Shown: one piece after another, positions 54,868 to 63,930 of the stretch
Layout: every line of letters begins with the position of its first letter
How positions within the stretch are numbered: position 1 is the stretch's first letter
DNA from: Phyllobacterium myrsinacearum
GTDB lineage: Bacteria > Pseudomonadota > Alphaproteobacteria > Rhizobiales > Rhizobiaceae
Direction of reading: 5' to 3'
Length of the DNA: 64,000 nucleotides
Assembly (NCBI RefSeq): GCF_014138285.1
Contig: NZ_JACGXN010000003.1
Coordinates: 456,110-520,109, forward strand
Notes under the pieces: generated by a model
Seen by the model: only the letters and a program-made list of their open reading frames with translations
What the model was told of the DNA's origin: nothing
Database searches by the model: none
Made by a program: the position numbers and the translations under genes

Positions 54868-55656
54868 ATGATTATTCAGCGACGGGATTTTCTGAAGACC
54901 ATAGCGGTTTCATCGACCGGCGTTCTACTGTCAGACTACGCGAGTGCCGACACGACGACAAAGCCGGAGTACACCTCTGCTGTGGGAAACAAATTCAACG
55001 CGGATGGCAGCGTAAAGTCTTTTGCGGGGAACACCATTATCTGCCATGTGCCGCAACAGGGAGAGCATGCAGGATATTTCGGTTCACTTCTTGACGTATA
55101 TCGGGAAGCCCAGACTTTCGATTTTATGCGCAAGATCACCCTTCTGCCACCGTCCAGTTATCATATGACGGTTTTTGAAGGTGCCAACCAGAAGGATCGC
55201 ACCCCAGGATTATGGCCAGAAGGAGTGCCGTTGGATGCCGCTATGGAAGTCTGCGACCAGATCGTCCTTGATAAGTTAAGAACATTCAAACTCGATTGCG
55301 AACTGCCCTTCCGCATGAAGATTGATCCCACTCAATTAACCACGTTCAAGTCTGCGGCGACACTTAAGCTGGTACCACTTGATGATGCAGAGAACGCCAA
55401 AATCCGAACAGTGCGTGCCCGGTTATCCAAACATCTGGGAATATCTGCGCCGGGTCAGGAAACATATGGTTTCCATACCACGCTGGGTTACCAAATACGG
55501 CGCTTTGATACCGAAGAAGCAAAAGCATTTGAAATCGAATGGAAGCGATGGGTAAACGACATAGCGCAGAAGAGCCCGATCATATATTTGGGTGCGCCTG
55601 AATATTGCACATTTAAGGACATGTACGCCTTCAACAGGCAAACATTCTTAACGTGA
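54868..55656 (+). CDS. DUF1868 family protein with Tat signal (2H phosphoesterase-like)
   Basis: 262 residues. A twin-arginine signal IIQRRDFLKTIAVSSTG begins the protein. Two HxT motifs, SSYHMTVFEG near residue 95 and YGFHTTLGY near 200, have the spacing of 2H phosphoesterases, which cleave cyclic phosphodiesters or RNA ends. Tat export indicates a folded periplasmic enzyme. It follows the Sel1/ankyrin gene by 55 bp with a GGAAC ribosome site. Confidence 0.8.
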   Translation: MIIQRRDFLKTIAVSSTGVLLSDYASADTTTKPEYTSAVGNKFNADGSVKSFAGNTIICHVPQQGEHAGYFGSLLDVYREAQTFDFMRKITLLPPSSYHMTVFEGANQKDRTPGLWPEGVPLDAAMEVCDQIVLDKLRTFKLDCELPFRMKIDPTQLTTFKSAATLKLVPLDDAENAKIRTVRARLSKHLGISAPGQETYGFHTTLGYQIRRFDTEEAKAFEIEWKRWVNDIAQKSPIIYLGAPEYCTFKDMYAFNRQTFLT

Positions 55657-55828
55657 CAAGCGATGGACAGCGAACCTCGCCGACAGCCACCTTTCGAATA
55701 ATTATATCGCCGGGGATGGATCTCTGAATGGTCGCGTTTTCTGAACAGAACCAAATGGATAAGTTGTTATCGTGGCATTGTCACCTCAATGCTATTGCGA
55801 AATGCCACCCGATGTTGATGGAGCAGAT

Positions 55829-55909
55829 ATGGCTTGGAACAGATACCTGGACGCCGAGCAGGAACGCTTCGTCAATGAACTGATTGAATTAGTCAGCATC
55901 CCCTCGGTG
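55829..55909 (+). pseudogene. M20-family peptidase/deacylase, first 27 codons only
   Basis: MAWNRYLDAEQERFVNELIE then LVSIPSV is the normal start of M20 (ArgE/DapE-type) amidohydrolases. GGAG stands 6 nt before the ATG. The gene ends at the IS6 terminus at 55910, and no remainder is found on the other side of that element. Confidence 0.6.
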
Positions 55910-56716
55910 GGTATTGTCACATAAACGCTGGTGAAGTTGCGTTTACCTCTATGGCCTGTTTCAGGCAGTCGCAATCGTCGCAATGTTCCACTGCGCCATC
56001 GCATTGAGACGATGGTGGCGGATGGCATTTGCTGAGCGGCTGGACCGAGGTGGGACGAAGAGATTTCTGAGAGCTGAGAAGATCGCGACGAAGCGTTGCA
56101 GGCCTCCTTGAGATCGGAAGCCCTGCTTTATCCGCTCACGTTTTCGTAGCGGCAGGTGTGAATTCTCCGCCCGGTTGTTCAATCCTTTGTGGAAACGGTG
56201 TTCGAGGGTTGGCATGATCTGCCGCTTCCCTGCTGCATAGGAGCGGAGCTTGTCGGTGATAATACGCCTCGCACCATGCCCTGCTTCATCAGAAGACGCA
56301 TCAGCAATCTCTTGGCAGCCTTGGTGTTACGACGGTTCTGGACAATCTCGTCGAGCACATAACCTTCCTGATCAACAGCCCGCCACAACCAGCACTTCCT
56401 GCCTGCGATGGTGATCACCATCTCGTCGAGGTACCAGACGTCAGTCCGGCTTGGCTGCTTGCGATGAAGGCGCCGGGCATAGTTTGGCCCGAACTTTATT
56501 GCCCAGCGCCGGATCGTTTCATAAGAGACCGTGATCCCGCGCTCCAGTAGCATTTCCTCAACGAGGCGCAAGCTCAATGGAAACCTGTAATACATCCAGA
56601 CCACATGGGCGATGATCTGCGGTGGGAAACGGTGACGTTTGTAACTGACGGCAAGCTGGATCATGCCACGCCTTCTAGCCCAGAAATACTGACGCCACGT
56701 TTATGTGACAATACCT
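55910..56716 (-). mobile_element. IS6-family insertion sequence
   Basis: GGTATTGTCACATAAACG begins at 55910 and its inverse CGTTTATGTGACAATACC ends at 56716, 807 bp apart, the size of IS6/IS26-type elements. One transposase frame lies between on the minus strand, broken by a frameshift. The 8 bp on each side (CCTCGGTG and TAACTGCA) differ, so no target duplication is present. Deletion or cointegrate resolution next to the element is likely. Confidence 0.85.
55961..56664 (-). pseudogene. IS6-family transposase, frameshifted
   Basis: The first frame (56664 down to about 56265) gives MIQLAVSYKRHRFPPQIIAH, a HTH, and VWYLDEMVITIAGRKCWLWR with the first Asp of the DDE triad. A one-base loss near 56268 (after KQGMV) shifts reading. 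The second frame to 55961 gives TDKLRSYAAGKRQIMPTLEH (second Asp) and NNRAENSHLPLRKRERIKQG (Glu). The frame as read lacks two catalytic residues, so the element cannot move without another copy. Confidence 0.85.
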
Positions 56717-56793
56717 AACTGCATCCTAAACTCGAAAGGAGGAGGACGGTCTGTTGCAAATATCCCCGCTCCTCAATGTAAGTTGGGCATTGG

Positions 56794-58422
56794 TCAGCCA
56801 GACTCCACGAAAGCATACACACGCGAGAAATCGCCCGTCGCGGCATCCTTGCGGTTGACCATGAAGATGTAGTCGCCATGGTCAGAGAAACTGAAATTGG
56901 CTTCGCCGCCCGACGCCAGCTTGATCAAAATGAACCAGTCTTCGGCTTTCGCAATATCCGCCCAACCCTTCTTGATGGCGTAATCTGCGGCCAGTTTCTG
57001 GATACTTGCCAAATTGCGGATACCAGTGACGCCGAACATCTGGTGCTGTGGTCCGTCGCCAACGACGAAGCCTTTGTCCACCGCCTGCCAGAAGTCGGAA
57101 GGATCTTCGAGCCCTGCGTCAATGTAAGCTTGCGGGCGATTGTTGCCAGCAAGACCATAGGGCACGCTGAGCGACGGTTCGAAGCGCAACAGCTGTTGCG
57201 ATTGGCTGATTTCATATTCTGAGGCAAACACAGTTATCGGCTTGCCTTCGCGCTTGAAGGTCATGCGGCCTTTGTCGTCCGTTTCGACCGACAGCCCGTC
57301 CTCGCTCGTTCCATCGGCGACAAACCGCTTCTTTTGGCTGTCCCATACTACCATCCGCATCGCGGAAATCGTTGTATCCTCCGCATCTGCCGGCAGTTCG
57401 CGTGTCACCAGTTTCGCGCCAGCCTGCGTATGAATTACCTTCCAATCGGTGTAGTCGGTGCCAGTGAAGAAGGAGAGCAGTCCGTCGTTGGGCAAGTCCT
57501 CATAGACTGCGGGCAATTTGGCAAGATCGATCTGCGCCAGGAAATTGAGATAGAAGCCGCTATCGTCACGCGGCCAGTCTATGCCTTCGGGCAGATCCGG
57601 CCCGCCGCCGACACGGCTGACGCCTGTTTGCCCAGCCCCGGCTTCACTTATTTCCGTCAAGGACAGCGTGGGCACGGCTATCTTGCGCAGAACATCACGC
57701 TTGCCGGTCAAGCCGGCCGATGCGATCGCCTTGTCGAAGCGCGTCTCGATATCCTCGACGGGCGCTTTCACTTGGGCCGCCTTCGCCGCTCTTTCCCGCT
57801 CCTCACGCCCTGCGCTCTCTTGCTCCATTTTCGCGCGCAGCTGCTGAATGAGAGCGTCCATATTTGCTTCGTCGCTTTCGCGGCTCTTTTTGGCGGCGTC
57901 GCCGCCCAGTTTGATACTGATAGAATTCAGCAATCGCGTGAAGTCCGCCTCGATTGTCAGCAAGTCATCTGCGCTGGCCATGGCCATCCCATGATACCAG
58001 GAGGAGCCATCGGAACTGACCAGCAATACCCGCAATCTATACCAGTCGTTTTCTTCACCCGTTTCGTAATCCTTGAGACGATCTTTGATTTTGGTTATTT
58101 CACCGGTCATTCCGGCGAAGGTGACCGGCTTGCGCTCAACGATAGGACCACTGTCTTTCAACACATTGGTCAGCCAATCCTCGGGCGACTGGCCCTTTTC
58201 CGCATCGGTTGCAAACACACTTATTTGCGGCGAAAATGTTGTCTCAGGCTCTCGCTTGAGCCCGATGGAACCGCCAAATATCCGCACTGTCTCGAACATC
58301 GGACTGACCTCGACGGAGAACTCCGGCGTTTCGACACGTTTCATTGCTTTCTCCTGTGCTGCCGCATTGACTGCGAATAAGGCAAGCAGTGACAAAAATG
58401 CGAGGATAAGAATCTTGCTCAT
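56794..58422 (-). CDS. Exported DUF1963 (YwqG-like) protein
   Basis: 542 residues. A signal peptide (MSKILILAFLSLLALFAVNA) precedes a unique N-terminal part, then a charged helical linker (about 190-240) with EQESAGREERERAAKAAQVK. A DUF1963 domain covers 250-540 (SRVGGGPDLPEGIDWPRDDS, YLNFLAQIDLAKLP, RFEPSLSVPYGL). The DUF1963 fold is common among bacterial proteins of unknown role, some found near toxins. Immediately beyond the IS6 element. Confidence 0.78.
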   Translation of the reverse strand: MSKILILAFLSLLALFAVNAAAQEKAMKRVETPEFSVEVSPMFETVRIFGGSIGLKREPETTFSPQISVFATDAEKGQSPEDWLTNVLKDSGPIVERKPVTFAGMTGEITKIKDRLKDYETGEENDWYRLRVLLVSSDGSSWYHGMAMASADDLLTIEADFTRLLNSISIKLGGDAAKKSRESDEANMDALIQQLRAKMEQESAGREERERAAKAAQVKAPVEDIETRFDKAIASAGLTGKRDVLRKIAVPTLSLTEISEAGAGQTGVSRVGGGPDLPEGIDWPRDDSGFYLNFLAQIDLAKLPAVYEDLPNDGLLSFFTGTDYTDWKVIHTQAGAKLVTRELPADAEDTTISAMRMVVWDSQKKRFVADGTSEDGLSVETDDKGRMTFKREGKPITVFASEYEISQSQQLLRFEPSLSVPYGLAGNNRPQAYIDAGLEDPSDFWQAVDKGFVVGDGPQHQMFGVTGIRNLASIQKLAADYAIKKGWADIAKAEDWFILIKLASGGEANFSFSDHGDYIFMVNRKDAATGDFSRVYAFVESG

Positions 58423-58943
58423 GCCATTGCCCCAATCGTTCCCGGCACAGATTTAAAGTGACAGTTTCGTGTTTGATCTTCCCAGCGTCGCAAAAAATCC
58501 GGTTTTGCGACACGTCACAAGGTCAGCAATGGGTGGAGGCTGACGTTTCCAAATTCCCACTATCGTCGCTAGTTGCTTAACCAAATACCCTCCCGAGCAA
58601 TGGGCGGGCCAAGAAGATGACACCTGTTGATTTCTATCGAAACGTAGTAGATTCCCCTACCTTCGTGAGCCGAGCCAACGGTTCTATGTTCGACAGATCC
58701 GATGATCCGGATATATCCACTGTTTCAAAATCGACCGGGATCGATTTTCCTGCGATCTCAATAACGGATTGTACTTTTGCAGGTGCTTAGAACAGAAGCA
58801 ATATGAGAAGCACTGCAACGCGTATGAACCAAGTCTTCTGCATCAGATTTCAAATTGACGCCGGACTGCAATGGAAATTTACCACTACATCCTGTTAGTA
58901 TCCTTGTAATCTGTCCGGCCAGCAATTTACAAAGTATTCTGCA
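58423..58943. other. Intergenic region with one tiny ORF
   Basis: About 520 bp. Apart from the ORF at 58617-58787, no gene, repeat or hairpin is supported. Confidence 0.4.
58617..58787 (+). CDS. Candidate small ORF (56 codons)
   Basis: ATG 58617 opens a frame beginning MTPVDFYRNVVDSPTFVSRA and ending ITDCTFAGA before TAG. Its composition is protein-like (acidic middle DRSDDPDIST) but no domain is recognised. AAGAAG lies right before the start, which is poor spacing. Could be a remnant. Confidence 0.22.
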
Positions 58944-59642
58944 ATGAGAATGACTAAATTTTCGAGTGACTTAAGAATCTTCGCTGCTCCCTTGCTGATC
59001 CTTGGTTTAAACCTCACCTTCAGCGAGGCGGATGCCGGGGAATCCAGACTGAGCAGCATGGTAGGCGTACCGCTGGGGCTAACCCCAGACGCTGCAGAAA
59101 CTGCCATTCTAAAGGGCGATTCCAGATACCAGCCAAACCCATGGACTGAAGGGGGCCTTCCGGATGGAACGACATTCAAATGGGACATCACGTACGGTAT
59201 CCCGGGGGCAAGCAGTGTGCTCCCAGCCGATAATGTGAAGATGACCTTCTCCAGCCCTGCCAGTGGTAACAAATTGACCCGGATCCGGCGAGAGCTGACA
59301 AATCCTGAGTTTTTGTATTCAGCTTCGGCTCTTCCTACGTTCAAAGCGACGGTAGATGCCCTGATTCAGGAATACGGGGAGCCGGAACATGTGGACCGGA
59401 AACAACTTACATCCCATGACAAGAGCGTCACCTTTTATTGGCATACGGGATCTGTGCCTTTTGATCCGGGAAAGCTGCCCGAGCCACCGTGTTTTGACAG
59501 GAATTTTCGCGCAGAATGCGGAACATCCCTAAAGATCTACCTGCAATCGCAGAACGACCGCCTTTCCATGATGTTGGCCGAGCTGATTGATCACCCCGCT
59601 ACAATTGCAGGGTACAATGCAGATAAAGCACAAACGAAGTAG
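58944..59642 (+). CDS. Exported hypothetical protein
   Basis: 232 residues with a signal peptide (RIFAAPLLILGLNLTFSEAD). The mature part starts GVPLGLTPDAAETAILKG, reminiscent of small periplasmic proteins that bind ligands in a compact fold, and includes LPTFKATVDALIQEYGEPEH and two Cys (PPCFDRNFRAECG). I do not recognise a family with confidence. Confidence 0.65.
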   Translation: MRMTKFSSDLRIFAAPLLILGLNLTFSEADAGESRLSSMVGVPLGLTPDAAETAILKGDSRYQPNPWTEGGLPDGTTFKWDITYGIPGASSVLPADNVKMTFSSPASGNKLTRIRRELTNPEFLYSASALPTFKATVDALIQEYGEPEHVDRKQLTSHDKSVTFYWHTGSVPFDPGKLPEPPCFDRNFRAECGTSLKIYLQSQNDRLSMMLAELIDHPATIAGYNADKAQTK

Positions 59643-59785
59643 AAGTTGTTCAATAATTACTGGCGTTTTTATAAACGAAACAATTGCTCTTTGTGCAGTC
59701 GAACCATGATGCTGTCTGGATCAGGGTTCAACGTGGCCCGAATGAGAACTTCAAGTGATCGGTGATGGGATAATTCGGATAGACA

Positions 59786-60424
59786 ATGGCGAAGCTGACC
59801 CGGGAAGAACGGAAAGAGCGCAAGGTGCTCGCCAAGACGACAGCCGCAATACTGAAAACCTCGGCACGTTCATCCAAATGGCGCGTCGCTCGCGACAGTC
59901 TTTTCAAGGATCATAAAGGCTGGTTCATCGAGGTTCAGGCAACTATTTCAGGTTCGGAGCGCAAGACCACAGTAGCCGCACGCATCAAGCCGATGGCGCT
60001 TGATCCTGTATTTTGGGATATCGCAGGCACGCCCGAGAACGCCAAATCGCCACTATCCTTTAGAGCTTTCGGTGCGTGGGTGTGCGGCGCGCCTACCGTA
60101 GCCGAAGAAGGGATTGATGAGGGTGACAGGTCAGCAGAAACAATTGCCGCGAAGGTCATAGCTTGGGCGGACGCCCAAATGAATCTACCGTTGCTGACTG
60201 CGGATTCTGAAGCCTATCTCGACTTTCTGCGCACCAAGGGAAATGGATATTTCGCCAGCCACATAACTATGCAGTGCCTCATGGGACGCTTCGAAGAGGC
60301 CCGAGCTCTATGCCAAGCAGCAATTGCAAGGGACGACAGTGGCGGCTTCATGCAGTTGGTGGGCGGCAACCTCATTGGCTTCCCAACGATGGTAATCAAT
60401 TGGCTCGAACGAAATGGTCACTAG
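59786..60424 (+). CDS. Hypothetical cytoplasmic protein
   Basis: 212 residues. Basic N-terminus (MAKLTREERKERKVLAKTTA), then a beta-rich part (WRVARDSLFKDHKGWFIEVQ), and a helical C-terminus (FEEARALCQAAIARDDSG). No signal peptide. The style (a small soluble DUF-like protein beside other such proteins) recalls immunity proteins for polymorphic toxins, but that is only a hint from context. Confidence 0.6.
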   Translation: MAKLTREERKERKVLAKTTAAILKTSARSSKWRVARDSLFKDHKGWFIEVQATISGSERKTTVAARIKPMALDPVFWDIAGTPENAKSPLSFRAFGAWVCGAPTVAEEGIDEGDRSAETIAAKVIAWADAQMNLPLLTADSEAYLDFLRTKGNGYFASHITMQCLMGRFEEARALCQAAIARDDSGGFMQLVGGNLIGFPTMVINWLERNGH

Positions 60425-60557
60425 AGATCACCGACCGACCGTTGCCTTTATATCTTGGGCCATACTTCGGAATATGATTGATAATATCGCATCTATAGGA
60501 CAACAGAGCCGGCTGCGTTTGCACGAAATTGGAAATCAAAAGCGCTAAAAGAAACAT

Positions 60558-61091
60558 ATGAACGACAATCACACTGCAAATTTCACTTTATCGGAACAGG
60601 ATATGATTCAGGCCCTGCGTTTGTACGCGCGGACGAATTTGCTTGCTCCTGGTCTTCTGAAGCGGTTTGCAGTGCTTTGTATCCTTACGCTTTTCCTTTT
60701 GGTCGCCCTCTCCTTCTGGATCACAGAGTGGACAATAGACACTGCGCCCTACCTGACATCAAGCATCGTCGGGTTGTCGATCCTCCCGCTCGCTTTTCCA
60801 TTACTTGTCATATGGACTTTGGGCTCGCATAACATCCGGAGAATACTGAAACACGTTCCGGCCTATCAAGTCCCGTTTGAATACACATGGTCAAAGGAAG
60901 GCTTGGGCATTCATCTCGAGGACGAAGACCGGTTCATTCCATGGAAAACCTTCCTGAAATGGGCTGAAAACGCCAAGGTCATCATCGTTTTTGAATCTGC
61001 CCGGAAATACCGCGCCATTCCAAAGCGTGTGCTGACCGATCAGCAGTGTGAAGAAATAAAGCAATACCTGACTGAAGTGCGGAAAAGCTGA
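60558..61091 (+). CDS. YcxB-like membrane protein
   Basis: 177 residues. Two membrane helices (LKRFAVLCILTLFLLVALSF and SSIVGLSILPLAFPLLVIWT) are followed by a YcxB-type domain with YTWSKEGLGIHLEDEDRFIP, WKTFLKWAENAKVIIVFES and IPKRVLTDQQ. The function of this family is unknown; it is often found near toxin/immunity genes. ATG 60558 lacks a strong ribosome site (GAAACAT upstream). Confidence 0.75.
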   Translation: MNDNHTANFTLSEQDMIQALRLYARTNLLAPGLLKRFAVLCILTLFLLVALSFWITEWTIDTAPYLTSSIVGLSILPLAFPLLVIWTLGSHNIRRILKHVPAYQVPFEYTWSKEGLGIHLEDEDRFIPWKTFLKWAENAKVIIVFESARKYRAIPKRVLTDQQCEEIKQYLTEVRKS

Positions 61092-61298
61092 AAGTGTTTT
61101 TTACGCCTGACCTACATCGGCCAAACGATTGTCGGGTTAACGGTGAAGGTCGGTACAATTTTGGTCATTGCTGCCTTGGCAATCCAGAGAAAATCCAACT
61201 GCTCCGATCGTAATCACTGAGCCGTCAGGCGTTAGTGTCCGTCGATTGTCAGAGTTCATGTGTGCTTGTCCGTTGTTACGAGACTTTCTGCATTCAGT

Positions 61299-62858
61299 TT
61301 AGTGCAATGACACTGATGCTTTCTCCAGAACACCAAACGTTAGCGTGATTGTGAATCCACTCAAAAGCTTAACACCTTGTCCATCCCGTTGTTTCACCCA
61401 GACACTATAGTCCGGCAGATCCCGCGATCCTGTTGTCAGAGGGTGGCCCGCCAGCACAAGCATGAGCTTGCCGTCATGAATCAATGGCAAGGCCACAGGC
61501 TTGTTTTCGAGCGGAATGGCGTCATCAAGAGGCATATCAATTGGAAGCGACACAAAGCTTCCTGTACGGTATGCGTCATCGCTTTGACTGGCCGACTGTT
61601 TGTCAGAAAGGTCCTTGAGATCTTTGAAATCGTCGCGTTGCCCGGTGTCAAGCTCGTCGAAGAGCTGACGCGGCATGGTGGCAGGATCCAGCTGGTACCG
61701 TTTCATCAGACTGAGCACGTCTTCACGCAGGCTGATGCACGCCGTGTCATCCTGCGTGCAACTCTCGTTGTTTCCATCGCCATCCGTTAGTTGATAGCCT
61801 TGACCCGGCTGACCTGAATATCCAAGTTTCGGCGCATAAATCAGCGAAATGTTGCATGCCGGCAGCCAACCATCCCGCCAAAGGGAAAAATTATAACCTT
61901 CCGTCAGATCGTAGGTTTTAGGCGAGGCGTTACCCTCAAAGCCGCCCGCGATTAACACCGGACGATTGGCAATAGCGGCAAATTGCGGTGCCGTACATTC
62001 ACCCTCGGCTACGTGACTTGGTAGATCAACCAATGACGCTGCCTTGGAGGTATTTTTGAAAAGCACCTCGGCATTTTCGCAGCGCATTGTGCCATTCAGG
62101 GTGGAGATGGCGTAAACGTCACTGTGCGGCATGCGCGTTAGCCATACCGCATCTGACTGAGACAATGAATCGGTCCCGTCTTCATCAGGGGCAAGCGTTT
62201 TCTTCAGCTGCTCATCGGGGTGGAAATATTTGGAGACATAGGCAGTAGCAGTCGGTGCTTTGTCGTTGGTGGAACTGCGCAGACTGATCGTATTGTTCTC
62301 AATCTCAAAAAGGGCGGCCGCGTCGGCTTTGAGTACACCCAATATGCCTTCGGCTTTCGGCCCGGGCTGATACTGCGCCTGCGGATTTGCTTTCAATATT
62401 GCTCGGTATCGGTCCAGCAAACCGCGGCAGAGTGCAAGGCTTTCAGCAACACCTGGTTGCGCAGGCTTCAATTCATCGATGCGTTTGTCGTAGCTCGCGC
62501 GAAGACAGTTAATTTGCTCCTCTTCCGGGGATGGACGTTCCAGGCACTCTCTATCGCGCTTGATCAACCATTTGGATTGAGCCGCGACAAGTACCGCCCG
62601 ATTGGTTCCTGCGCCAGCGAGAACCCGTTTGTAGATATCGGCGAGGCGCACATCTTTCTGCGCCAGCGTTTCGCTCTGATCCACCTGAACGTCTTCCTTG
62701 CAAATCAGGAGTTCTGCTGGTGTCGATGCTTTCTTGCAGTCAAAACTGGGCTCGGCACGCGCTGCCCCGACGAAGAAACATGCTGCAGCGAAAAGCGCGA
62801 AGAACCAATGTCTGTGGTTCTTGAAGTGCGAACGTGTGATGATGTGCATGGCCCGCAA
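61299..62858 (-). CDS. Exported LprI-domain protein
   Basis: 519 residues. A signal peptide (HWFFALFAAACFFVGAARAE) precedes an LprI N-terminal domain with SFDCKKASTPAELLICKEDV and WLIKRDRECLERPSPEEEQI, conserved Cys pairs included. A long unassigned region with further Cys follows (about 150-500). LprI-type domains include lysozyme inhibitors of the periplasm. Convergent with the YcxB gene. Confidence 0.75.
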   Translation of the reverse strand: MRAMHIITRSHFKNHRHWFFALFAAACFFVGAARAEPSFDCKKASTPAELLICKEDVQVDQSETLAQKDVRLADIYKRVLAGAGTNRAVLVAAQSKWLIKRDRECLERPSPEEEQINCLRASYDKRIDELKPAQPGVAESLALCRGLLDRYRAILKANPQAQYQPGPKAEGILGVLKADAAALFEIENNTISLRSSTNDKAPTATAYVSKYFHPDEQLKKTLAPDEDGTDSLSQSDAVWLTRMPHSDVYAISTLNGTMRCENAEVLFKNTSKAASLVDLPSHVAEGECTAPQFAAIANRPVLIAGGFEGNASPKTYDLTEGYNFSLWRDGWLPACNISLIYAPKLGYSGQPGQGYQLTDGDGNNESCTQDDTACISLREDVLSLMKRYQLDPATMPRQLFDELDTGQRDDFKDLKDLSDKQSASQSDDAYRTGSFVSLPIDMPLDDAIPLENKPVALPLIHDGKLMLVLAGHPLTTGSRDLPDYSVWVKQRDGQGVKLLSGFTITLTFGVLEKASVSLH

Positions 62859-63092
62859 GCTGAAATACCTCCGCAGATGTAGGACATCTATGCCTGTTTC
62901 AAATACAGGTGTCGAGCAGCCGAGCTACCCTGTTTCCACCGCGAAGCTTTTATCTAAGCGCTGTTATTATTTGTGGCGCGGCGGGTTGAACCGGATCACT
63001 CGACATATTGGTTTTTGCCTAGTTGCAAGCAACACACTTCATCGGGGTAATATTCCATTGGCTCTACCCGACTTTGACGTATAAGGATTCCA

Positions 63093-63569
63093 ATGATGTT
63101 AACGCTATCCATCAATCGCCTACGCAGAATCCTTATATTCGCCATTGTAGCGGCATTCCCATTTTCCGCTGCTGCGGGGTCAAACACCGCAACATTGTCC
63201 TGCGTCCGTCCGGGTACAGCTTTTCAATTCAAAGGAACAATACCTGCCACTGAAGAAGGTCTTGATTTGATATTCACTGATGATGCCGGCTCTTTGAAAA
63301 TAAGCGCTGATGAATATGACGCCTCGGTCGTCAAGAAATTCAGCAAAGGAGTCTTCCAACTGAAAATCATGCACTTGCAGGGAGAAGAAGAAATCTCGCT
63401 TTATTCCCTGCCTTCTACCATGCGTTCGCAAGACAGCGGAAATGCCACCAAAGCGACGTTTGAAGCTGTGCTAAAGAATGCCCCGGCGATCAAACCTGCT
63501 CGAACGGATAGCAACTGGGAAACACACGAGAAAATTCGCTTGCTGTGTTCATATAGCTACTCAATCTAA
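63093..63569 (+). CDS. Exported hypothetical protein
   Basis: 158 residues with a signal peptide (RRILIFAIVAAFPFSAAAG). The rest is beta-rich with two Cys (LSCVRPG and LLCSYSYS) that may form a disulfide. It starts at ATG 63093, with a second ATG directly after. No family recognised. Confidence 0.6.
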   Translation: MMLTLSINRLRRILIFAIVAAFPFSAAAGSNTATLSCVRPGTAFQFKGTIPATEEGLDLIFTDDAGSLKISADEYDASVVKKFSKGVFQLKIMHLQGEEEISLYSLPSTMRSQDSGNATKATFEAVLKNAPAIKPARTDSNWETHEKIRLLCSYSYSI

Positions 63570-63636
63570 CGAGTATGAATGATGTCAAATGCAGACGCCT
63601 GCCTCGGGATCATTGGACCGGTTTCCTCTATGTAAT

Positions 63637-63930
63637 ATGAGAGCTACACGACCAATAGTCAGCAGCCAAAATGGTAGATCATTCAGAAAAGGAGTCGACA
63701 GTTTGCCTATTCTTTTCGACGGAGTTCTTTTTGCTGATTATCACCAAATCTACCTGGAGGACGCCGCCCTTAGTCCCAGCTTGCCAGCGATTTGGACGGA
63801 TGGGGATGTTGCGGCCCGCATTCTCGTTGGCAAACATAGCGTCACCTTTGCGACCGAACGCAATATGTCTGTTCCGGTTCGCGTTGAACTTCACGACGTG
63901 AAACCGGTGTCAATCGGCACCGAACTTTGA
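63637..63930 (+). CDS. ComJ/Nin-like (nuclease inhibitor) protein, C-terminally altered by an IS end
   Basis: About 97 residues. Residues from VDSLPILFDGVLFADYHQIY onward match the start of ComJ (Nin), which in Bacillus subtilis inhibits the nuclease NucA. The middle reads LPAIWTDGDVAARILVGKHS and VTFATERNMSVPVRVELHD. The end (VSIGTEL) is formed by sequence that belongs to the IS21-like terminus beginning near 63908, so the natural C-terminus is missing. Start uncertain; the frame opens at 63589. Confidence 0.6.
   Translation: MRATRPIVSSQNGRSFRKGVDSLPILFDGVLFADYHQIYLEDAALSPSLPAIWTDGDVAARILVGKHSVTFATERNMSVPVRVELHDVKPVSIGTEL

Noticed and set aside
57334..58380. 348-residue frame on the plus strand
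   Set aside because: Lies fully opposite the DUF1963 gene; composition is that of an antisense frame and it has no domain.
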